A stretch of 6,882 bases of DNA from Firmicutes bacterium CAG:124. Lineage in GTDB: Bacteria; Bacillota; Clostridia; Oscillospirales; Oscillospiraceae. The position numbers and the translations under genes are program-made. Positions 1 to 4,735 of this stretch are shown in pieces. Each line of letters starts with the position of its first letter. Positions within the stretch are counted from its first letter, which is position 1. The notes beneath the pieces were generated by a model. That model was given only the letters and a program-made list of their open reading frames with translations, made no database searches and was not told where the DNA came from. Where the stretch lies: positions 1 through 6,882 of the forward strand of contig HF990630.1 in NCBI GenBank assembly GCA_000432135.1, read 5' to 3'.

Positions 1-28
1 ATTCTTTTCCGGCAAGACGGAAAAGAAT
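1..28. repeat. Perfect 11-bp inverted repeat (hairpin)
   Basis: The arms ATTCTTTTCCG (1-11) and CGGAAAAGAAT (18-28) are exact reverse complements around a 6-base loop. This is probably the end of an upstream transcription unit. No T-run follows it on the plus strand, and the sequence to its left is outside the window, so neither its direction nor its terminator function can be established. From 29 to 83 I see no convincing promoter or gene. Confidence 0.5.
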
Positions 29-83
29 GGGCCGTCGGAGACATCCCGCAGTATCATATTCCCACAAAAGTACCAAACCAGAC

Positions 84-89
84 AGGAGA
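84..89 (+). promoter_or_regulatory. Ribosome binding site that sets the start at 96
   Basis: AGGAGA lies 6 bases before the ATG at 96. An in-frame ATG at 27 would overlap the hairpin at 1-28 and has no such site, so 96 is preferred. Confidence 0.65.
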
Positions 90-95
90 ACTCCC

Positions 96-278
96 ATGAA
101 CAACGACCACAGCACCGAGCGGCTGGACTACCAGAGCGGACAGCGGAACGAAAAAGAGCAGCGGGGGGAGTATACGCCCCGGCCGAAGCACCAGATCGTG
201 CTGGCGTGGGTGCTGATCGCCATTGTGGTGCTCGGCGTCCTCGGTATGTGCTACTGGGAGATCTTCGGGAAGTTCTGA
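96..278 (+). CDS. Small single-pass membrane protein, function unknown
   Basis: This encodes a 60-residue protein that I do not recognise. Residues 1-33 are polar and charged, rich in Asn, Gln, Glu and Arg, and end in a basic stretch (PRPKHQ). Residues 34-54 form one hydrophobic helix (IVLAWVLIAIVVLGVLG and onward), followed by a short WEIFGKF tail. The basic residues before the helix suggest a cytoplasmic N-terminus, and no signal-peptide cleavage site is visible. The ATG at 96 was chosen because AGGAGA stands 6 bases upstream. The stop is one base before the ruvC start, so the two are probably co-transcribed and translationally coupled. Nothing in the sequence ties it to recombination, and the shared operon may simply be conserved order. 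Without homologues, its reality rests on the ribosome site, the helix and the tight spacing. Confidence 0.7.
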   Translation: MNNDHSTERLDYQSGQRNEKEQRGEYTPRPKHQIVLAWVLIAIVVLGVLGMCYWEIFGKF

Positions 279-279
279 T

Positions 280-777
280 ATGCGCATTCTTGGCATCGAC
301 CCCGGCTACGCCACGACCGGGTTTGGCATTTTGGAGGCCGGACGCGGCAGCGTCCAGCTGCTCAACTACGGCACCATCACGACACCCACAGCGCTTACAT
401 TCCCGGAACGGCTCGTGGTGCTCTATGACGATATGGTGCAGCTCATCGAGACGGTCAAGCCGGACGCCGTGGCGGTCGAGGAGCTGTTCTGGGGGCATAA
501 CGTCACGACCGGCATCGGCGTGAGCCATGGCCGGGGCGTCATTCTGCTGGCGATCTGCAAATCAGGCGCGCCGCTTTTCGAGTATACGCCCAATCAGGTC
601 AAGCAGGCCGTCGTCGGCTACGGCGGCGCGGATAAGCATCAGGTCATGGAAATGACGCGCCGTATTCTGAAAATGGAAAAGGTCGCGCGGCCGGACGACG
701 CGGCGGACGCCATCGCCATCGCACTCTGCCATGCGCGAAGCTCCACCTCGCTTCTGGCGCAGAAAGGATACCGGTAA
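280..777 (+). CDS. ruvC: Holliday junction resolvase RuvC
   Basis: RuvC is the endonuclease that cuts Holliday junctions symmetrically as part of the RuvABC machine on DNA. The 165-residue length is close to the family's usual 160-175. The four acidic metal ligands of its RNase H-like fold are visible: D7 in GIDPG, E67 in AVEELFWG, and D140 and D143 in PDDAADAIAIALCHA. The spacing of the last two matches E. coli D138 and D141. The conserved KQAVVGYGGADKHQV block spans residues 108-122. The start at 280 gives the canonical MRILGIDPG; an upstream in-frame ATG at 223 lies inside the preceding gene and adds 19 unrelated residues. The Shine-Dalgarno is weak (GGGAAG at 267-272), so coupling to the gene before it is likely. 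Its TAA overlaps the ruvA ATG by one base. Confidence 0.97.
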   Translation: MRILGIDPGYATTGFGILEAGRGSVQLLNYGTITTPTALTFPERLVVLYDDMVQLIETVKPDAVAVEELFWGHNVTTGIGVSHGRGVILLAICKSGAPLFEYTPNQVKQAVVGYGGADKHQVMEMTRRILKMEKVARPDDAADAIAIALCHARSSTSLLAQKGYR

Positions 778-1379
778 TGTTTTATTATCTGAACGGGACA
801 ATTACGCTGCTCGACGCCAATCTCGCGGTCGTGGACTGCGGCGGCGTGGGCTACGCGTGCCATACGACAAATTATACGCTTGCCCGACTCCAGCTGGGAA
901 AGCCTGCAAAACTTTTCACCTACTGCAACATCAAGGAGGATGCCTTCGACATCTTCGGCTTTTCCACGCGCGAGGAACTGAACTGCTTCGAGCGGCTTCT
1001 GGGTGTCACGGGCGTCGGCCCGAAGGCGGCGCTGGCGATCTTGTCCGTCGTCTCGCCGGAGCAGCTGACGCTGGCCGTCATGACGCAGGACGACAAAACC
1101 ATCACCATGGCGCAGGGTGTGGGCAAAAAGCTGGCCCAGCGCATCATTCTGGAACTCAAGGACAAGCTCGGTGCAAGCCAGCTGGAGCTGAACACGGCGG
1201 AATTCTCCGGCTCCGGCGCACCGGTGCGCGGCAGCAGGGCCGCGGAGGCGACCGCCGCGCTCGTCGGCCTCGGCTATTCGCAGACGGAGGCCGCAGCGGC
1301 GCTCAAGGGCATTGATCTTGAGAATCTTTCCATCGAAGACGTGATCCGCCGGGCGCTGCGCGCTGCGGCGCAGCAGTAA
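777..1379 (+). CDS. ruvA: Holliday junction branch migration protein RuvA
   Basis: RuvA is the tetrameric protein that holds the four-way junction open and loads the RuvB motors. At 200 residues it is full length. Residues 1-63 are the OB-fold domain (MFYYLNGTIT start), with the acidic pin E54-D55 in IKEDAFDIFGF. Two helix-hairpin-helix motifs that grip DNA follow, at about 74-90 (LLGVTGVGPKAALAILS) and 109-127 (QGVGKKLAQRIILELK). A linker of about 20 residues leads to the C-terminal UBA-like domain at about 155-200 (AAEATAALVGLGYSQTEAA), which contacts RuvB. AAAGGA at 763-768 is the ribosome site. Start and ruvC stop overlap as TAATG. Nothing looks damaged. Confidence 0.97.
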   Translation: MFYYLNGTITLLDANLAVVDCGGVGYACHTTNYTLARLQLGKPAKLFTYCNIKEDAFDIFGFSTREELNCFERLLGVTGVGPKAALAILSVVSPEQLTLAVMTQDDKTITMAQGVGKKLAQRIILELKDKLGASQLELNTAEFSGSGAPVRGSRAAEATAALVGLGYSQTEAAAALKGIDLENLSIEDVIRRALRAAAQQ

Positions 1380-1391
1380 GGAGGGCCCGGC

Positions 1392-2466
1392 ATGAGCCTG
1401 GATTTTTCGCAGAAATACGACGCGCCCATCGTCACCACAAGCCTGATCCCGCAGGACGACGGCGAGGTCAGCCTGCGCCCGAAGCTGCTGGCCGACTATA
1501 CCGGACAGGAAAAGGCCAAGGGCAACCTTGCCATTTATATTGAGGCTGCCAGGCGGCGCAATGAGCCGCTTGACCATGTCCTGCTCTACGGCCCGCCGGG
1601 TCTCGGCAAGACGACGCTCGCAGGCGTCATCGCCAACGAAATGGGCGCGGGCATCCGTGTGACCTCCGGCCCGGCGATCGAAAAGGCCGGAGATCTGGCC
1701 GCGCTGCTGACGAATCTCGCGCCGGGCGATATTCTGTTCATTGACGAAATTCACCGGCTGAATCGAGCAGTTGAGGAAATTTTATATCCGGCCATGGAGG
1801 ACTTTGCCATCGATATCATCGTCGGCAAGGGCCCGTCGGCCAACTCCATCCGGCTCGATCTGCCGCGCTTTACCCTCATCGGCGCAACGACCAGAGCCGG
1901 GCAGCTTTCCAGCCCCCTGCGCGACCGTTTCGGCGTGCAGCTGCGTCTGGAGCTGTACACCACAGAAGAATTGCAGCGCATTGTCATGCGTTCGGCCGCG
2001 CTGCTGGGCATTGAGATCGAGCCCTCCGGCGCGCGGGAGATCGCGTCCCGTTCGCGCGGGACACCGCGTATCGCGAACCGCCTGCTGCGCCGCGTGCGCG
2101 ATTTCGCGCAGGTCTGCCACGACGGCGTGATCACCTCCGAGGCTGCCGATCACGCGCTCGGCAAGCTCGAGGTCGACCGTCTGGGCCTTGACGCCATCGA
2201 CCGCCGCATGCTCCCCGACCCCCGCCACCCCCCGCATCCCCCCCGCCATTGTGAAAAACTACGGCGGCGGCCCTGTGGGCCTTGAGACATTGGCCGCGAC
2301 CATCGGCGAGGAGGCCGTCACGCTGGAAGACGTTTACGAGCCGTATCTGCTGCAAATCGGGTTTTTGACACGCACGCCGCGCGGCCGCTGCGTCACGCAG
2401 CTGGCCTATGAGCACCTGCATCTGCCGTCTCCCGTGCAGCCTGCCGGGACGCAGCTTTCATTCTGA
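1392..2466 (+). pseudogene. ruvB: RuvB branch migration ATPase, frameshifted near the 3' end
   Basis: RuvB is the hexameric AAA+ motor that drives branch migration with RuvA. Visible are Walker A GPPGLGKTT (67-75), Walker B LFIDEIHRLN (115-124), sensor 1 GATTRAG (164-170), the arginine-finger region LRDRFG (176-181) and sensor 2 RGTPRIANRLLRR (222-234). A strong ribosome site, AAGGAGGG (1378-1385), overlaps the ruvA stop. After DRRML (residues 270-274) the frame enters a C-rich stretch and would end at 2285 as a 297-residue protein with an unrelated tail. The true C-terminal winged helix (GGGPVGLETLAATIGEE, then YEPYLLQIGFLTRTPRGR) continues in another frame to the TGA at 2464-2466. Family alignment allows about 6 bases where 34 are present, an excess of 28. 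Removing them gives about 348 residues, the normal size. RuvB is rarely dispensable and the downstream half is undamaged, so the lesion is recent, bypassed, or an assembly error. Confidence 0.9.
2213..2247 (+). repeat. Interrupted poly-C ladder inserted in ruvB
   Basis: Four C runs of rising length, 4 (2213-2216), 5 (2219-2223), 6 (2228-2233) and 7 (2238-2244), are separated by GA, GCCA and GCAT. Bases 2201-2219 match 2229-2247 at 15 of 19 positions with an offset of 28, equal to the excess length, which suggests a degraded tandem duplication. All four mismatches are C in the second copy. Losing one C from any run would restore the ruvB frame with about nine extra residues, PDPRHPPHP-like. 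Confidence 0.75.
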
Positions 2467-2488
2467 GTTTTGAGGAGCAATACATACT

Positions 2489-3847
2489 ATGGGTAAATTA
2501 TTTGGGACTGACGGCATCCGGGGCGTTGCCAATGAAACGCTGGACGCGAAGCTTGCCTACCGCGTGGGACAGGCGGCAGCGATCTCGCTGTGCGACGATC
2601 CCGGCACGAAGCCGACCGTCGTCATCGGCAAGGACACGCGCATTTCCTCGGATATGCTGGAGGGCGCGCTCGTCGCGGGTCTGACGGCCTGCGGCTGCAA
2701 CGCGATTTTGCTCGGCGTGGTTCCGACACCTGCCGTCGCATATCTGACAATCTATCTGCACGCGGACGCAGGCGTCGTCATTTCCGCCTCGCACAACCCG
2801 TATGAGCACAACGGCATCAAAATGTTCTCGTCAGAGGGCTTCAAGCTGAACGACGCGCTCGAAGCGCGCATCGAGGATCTGATTTTGCAGGACGGGGAGC
2901 TGCCCGTCAAAACGCACGGGGAGATCGGGCAGGTCATGTCCGGCAGCTTTGCGGCGGAATATTATCTCGACCATCTGGCCTCGACCGTCGATGGGCTTGA
3001 GCCGCTGCGCGTGCTCATCGACTGCGCCAACGGCGCGGCTTCGACCACGGCACGGTACTTATTCGGCCGCTTCCCGCTGGAAGCGGAGTATCTGAACGAC
3101 AAGCCGAACGGCGTCAACATCAATAGCGGCTGCGGCTCAACGCATCTGGAAGCGCTCTGTGACGCGGTCAAAGCCGGCGGCTATGACCTCGGCATCGCGT
3201 TCGACGGCGACGCCGACCGCTGCCTGACCGTCGACGAGCAGGGCTGCGTCATTGACGGCGACAAGATGATGGCCATCTGCGCCGCAGAGATGGAGAAAAA
3301 GGGCCGCCTGCACGGCGGCGGCTTCGTCGCGACGGTCATGTCGAACATCGGCCTGCACAAATACTGCGCAGAGCACGGCCTGCGGCTTTTGTGCGCGTCG
3401 GTCGGCGACCGGAACGTATTGGAGCTCATGCAGAAGGAGGGGATGCGCCTCGGCGGCGAGCAGTCGGGCCATATCATCTTCCTGGACTACATGCCAACCG
3501 GCGACGGCCAGCTGGCCGCGCTGCAATTCCTCGATATCCTTTCCCACAGCGGCAAAAAGGCCAGCGAACTGTCCGCCTCCGTGCGGCAGTACCCGCAGCT
3601 GCTGCAAAATGTCCGCGTGACCTCCAACGAGCAGAAGACGGCCATCATGCAGTCGGATTCCCTTCGCGAAGCGATTCAAAAGGCAGAGGCCGAGCTTGGG
3701 GAAAACGGCCGCGTGCTTATCCGCCCGTCCGGCACGGAGCCGCTCATCCGCGTGATGGTCGAGGCCGGGACGGAGCAGCAGGCGCAGGCGGTCACGCAGG
3801 CGCTTGTGCAGCACGTCGAAAATCTACAAAAATTATCAGAGAAATAA
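2489..3847 (+). CDS. glmM: Phosphoglucosamine mutase GlmM
   Basis: GlmM converts glucosamine-6-phosphate to glucosamine-1-phosphate, a cytosolic step towards UDP-GlcNAc and so peptidoglycan. The 452 residues are a full-length alpha-D-phosphohexomutase. The N-terminal GKLFGTDGIRG signature is at 2-12. The active-site phosphoserine loop VISASHNPYEHNGIKMF puts the serine at 101. The magnesium loop DGDADR holds D239, D241 and D243. The sugar-binding GGEQSGH ends at H328, and the C-terminal phosphate-binding loop RPSGTEP is at 412-418. The serine context and the GTDGIRG start favour GlmM over phosphomannomutase. The ribosome site GAGGAG (2472-2477) is 11 bases from the ATG. The gene begins 22 bases after the ruvB stop with no terminator or promoter between, so it probably ends the operon. 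Confidence 0.96.
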   Translation: MGKLFGTDGIRGVANETLDAKLAYRVGQAAAISLCDDPGTKPTVVIGKDTRISSDMLEGALVAGLTACGCNAILLGVVPTPAVAYLTIYLHADAGVVISASHNPYEHNGIKMFSSEGFKLNDALEARIEDLILQDGELPVKTHGEIGQVMSGSFAAEYYLDHLASTVDGLEPLRVLIDCANGAASTTARYLFGRFPLEAEYLNDKPNGVNINSGCGSTHLEALCDAVKAGGYDLGIAFDGDADRCLTVDEQGCVIDGDKMMAICAAEMEKKGRLHGGGFVATVMSNIGLHKYCAEHGLRLLCASVGDRNVLELMQKEGMRLGGEQSGHIIFLDYMPTGDGQLAALQFLDILSHSGKKASELSASVRQYPQLLQNVRVTSNEQKTAIMQSDSLREAIQKAEAELGENGRVLIRPSGTEPLIRVMVEAGTEQQAQAVTQALVQHVENLQKLSEK

Positions 3848-3861
3848 AATAAGTTTTATTT
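3842..3861 (+). other. A/T-only stem-loop over the glmM stop; UP-like element
   Basis: AAATAAAA (3842-3849) and TTTTATTT (3854-3861) pair perfectly around TAAG. With no G-C pairs it would be a weak terminator at best. Its A/T-rich run directly precedes the -35 box at 3866, so it could serve as a promoter UP element. The glmM stop codon lies inside the left arm. Confidence 0.4.
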
Positions 3862-3865
3862 ACTA

Positions 3866-3894
3866 TTGACAACCGGAAAAATATCGCATATAAT
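3866..3894 (+). promoter_or_regulatory. Consensus sigma-70/SigA promoter for the zinc-ribbon gene
   Basis: TTGACA (3866-3871), a 17-base spacer and TATAAT (3889-3894) match the consensus exactly. The region upstream of the -35 is A/T-rich against a GC-rich background. The predicted start of transcription is near 3900-3902, about 213 bases before the zinc-ribbon ATG. Strong expression is expected. Confidence 0.9.
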
Positions 3895-3900
3895 CGCTAG

Positions 3901-4113
3901 TGTTGGGTAATAAAAATTTCCAACCAGAGCCACGCAGATCTTTCATCACTCCGTTGCACCCTCTCTTCGTGTATGGACCCTGGCAAGATTGACTGGCGCT
4001 TTTCCCGGCGAAATCAGGCACGGCCTGATCGCATATACAGCCCGATCGCATACGAGCGCAAGCCGCAATTGCAGGGCAAATCCATTTTTTATCGCAAAAG
4101 AGAGGTAACAAAA
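3901..4113 (+). other. Long untranslated leader (about 213 nt)
   Basis: This is the predicted 5' leader of the zinc-ribbon transcript. It opens with a small hairpin: GTTGGG (3902-3907) pairs with TCCAAC (3919-3924), including one G-T pair. A tight 7-bp hairpin, ATCAGGC/GCCTGAT with a 3-base loop, lies at 4013-4029. The direct repeat GATCGCATA is at 4027 and 4044. I do not recognise a T-box or any known riboswitch consensus. An in-frame ATG at 3973 without a ribosome site could extend the protein by 47 residues, but that segment looks non-conserved and I treat it as leader. Confidence 0.55.
4027..4052 (+). repeat. Direct repeat GATCGCATA, period 17
   Basis: Copies lie at 4027-4035 and 4044-4052. 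The related ATCGCATATA at 3883-3892 overlaps the -10 box of the promoter upstream and is also the core of the first copy (4028-4037). A shorter ATCGCA occurs at 4091-4096, just before the ribosome site. The repeats could be protein- or RNA-binding sites, or chance. Confidence 0.4.
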
Positions 4114-4392
4114 ATGTTCGAAGACAAGACGTTGGTCTGCAAAGAGTGTGGCAAGGAGTTCGTTTTCACCGCCGGTGAGCAGGAATTCTACGCAGAGCGT
4201 GGCTTCCAGAATGAGCCGCAGCGCTGCAAGGCCTGCCGTGATGCCCGCAAGAACGCAACCCGCGGCCCCAGAGAGTACTACACTGCTACCTGTGCTGCCT
4301 GCGGCGGCGAGGCACGCGTCCCGTTCGAGCCGAAGTCCGATCGCCCGGTTTACTGCAGCGATTGCTTCGCCCGCATGAAGGCTCAGGGCTAA
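4114..4392 (+). CDS. Zinc-ribbon protein with CxxC-x17-CxxC domain
   Basis: This 92-residue protein has two likely structural zinc sites. C9/C12 and C38/C41 form an N-terminal zinc ribbon of the zf-trcl type (KTLVCKECGKEFVFTAGEQ). C60/C63 and C81/C84 match the CxxC-x17-CxxC family exactly, with 17 residues between C63 and C81. It is acidic and basic in patches, has no signal peptide or membrane segment, and is probably cytoplasmic. The molecular role of the family is not established; nucleic-acid or protein binding is a guess. The ATG at 4114 is preferred because AGAGGT (4101-4106) lies 7 bases before it and the protein then begins directly with the domain. It is a single-gene unit, with a consensus promoter before and a terminator 18 bases after the stop, which implies high and independently controlled expression. 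Confidence 0.88.
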   Translation: MFEDKTLVCKECGKEFVFTAGEQEFYAERGFQNEPQRCKACRDARKNATRGPREYYTATCAACGGEARVPFEPKSDRPVYCSDCFARMKAQG

Positions 4393-4410
4393 GTTCTATC
4401 TGCCAACCAG

Positions 4411-4441
4411 AGATCCGCACCTGACCGGGTGCGGATCTTTT
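4411..4441 (+). terminator. Intrinsic terminator of the zinc-ribbon gene
   Basis: AGATCCGCACC (4411-4421) and GGTGCGGATCT (4428-4438) form an 11-bp perfect stem with a 6-base loop, followed by TTTT overlapping the stem end. It begins 18 bases after the stop codon. Confidence 0.88.
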
Positions 4442-4451
4442 ATGCGCTTAT

Positions 4452-4480
4452 AACGGCCATTCGCGCTTTCTATGGCCGTT
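4452..4480. repeat. 9-bp inverted repeat after the terminator
   Basis: AACGGCCAT (4452-4460) and ATGGCCGTT (4472-4480) are perfect arms around an 11-base loop. No T-run follows on either strand, so a second terminator is unlikely. It sits just upstream of the -35 box at 4485. Confidence 0.5.
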
Positions 4481-4484
4481 TCGC

Positions 4485-4514
4485 TTGCAGATGCGGACGG
4501 CGGTATGATATAAT
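4485..4514 (+). promoter_or_regulatory. Promoter with extended -10 for the oxidoreductase gene
   Basis: TTGCAG (4485-4490), an 18-base spacer and TATAAT (4509-4514) are preceded by TG at 4506-4507, an extended -10. The start would be near 4521, giving a leader of about 215 bases that contains the hairpins at 4521-4630. Confidence 0.7.
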
Positions 4515-4520
4515 GCACCG

Positions 4521-4630
4521 GCGGGCGACCCGCAAGGGCGGACGACTCTGTCCGCCCGCAGAATGCGGTGGTTTCTCGGAAATCTCCGATAAATTCGCAA
4601 CATTTTAAGGGCCGACAGAGTCGTCGGCCC
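4521..4630 (+). repeat. GC-rich palindromic repeat cluster in the leader
   Basis: There are four stems: GCGGG/CCCGC (4521-4533); GGGCGGA/TCCGCCC with an 8-base loop (4536-4557); TCGGA/TCCGA (4576-4589); and GGGCCGA/TCGGCCC with an 8-base loop (4609-4630). The second and fourth are inverted copies of each other, 20 of 22 bases, and their loops CGACTCTG and CAGAGTCG are exact complements. The two differences form one swapped base pair within the stem. From memory, such palindromes are frequent between genes in gut clostridia, so this is probably a dispersed repeat; I could not check copy number. Confidence 0.7.
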
Positions 4631-4723
4631 CTACAGAAATACTGCGCAGATTTACAGCTGCCTGCCGGGATCGTGCGTGTTTTGGAATGCGGATAAGCGG
4701 ATTCAGGATATCCCCTACAGAAA
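4628..4723 (+). repeat. 12-base direct repeat CCCCTACAGAAA
   Basis: Exact copies are at 4628-4639, at the edge of the last hairpin, and 4712-4723, where the end joins the ribosome site AAAGGA (4721-4726). The 72 bases between hold no gene, and I see nothing else in them. The copies may mark the ends of an inserted repeat unit or be the product of duplication. Confidence 0.5.
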
Positions 4724-4735
4724 GGATGATTTTTC

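Noticed and set aside
639..1754. 371-residue open frame on the minus strand across ruvC, ruvA and ruvB
   Set aside because: It crosses three real genes, is rich in Arg, Ala and Gln, and has no ribosome site that I can see. It is a GC-bias shadow.
2213..2247. Conserved programmed frameshift like that of dnaX
   Set aside because: RuvB is not known to use one, the site adds 28 bases absent from the family, and I see no A-rich slippery heptamer. Slippage on the C runs remains possible, but not as a conserved device.
3973..4113. 47-residue N-terminal extension of the zinc-ribbon protein
   Set aside because: It is in frame with an ATG but has no ribosome site there, while a good one precedes 4114. 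The segment looks like leader sequence with a hairpin and repeats.
3848..4113. Known riboswitch or T-box in the zinc-ribbon leader
   Set aside because: I find no T-box GGUGG-type core or other consensus I can recognise, and no internal terminator with a T-run.
3920..4412. CCAACCAGAG occurring at 3920 and 4403
   Set aside because: Chance 10-base repeats are expected many times in a window of this size, and the two contexts share nothing else.
4505..4640. CRISPR array or complete insertion sequence
   Set aside because: There are no regularly spaced identical repeats and no transposase frame. The palindromes fit a non-coding dispersed repeat better.
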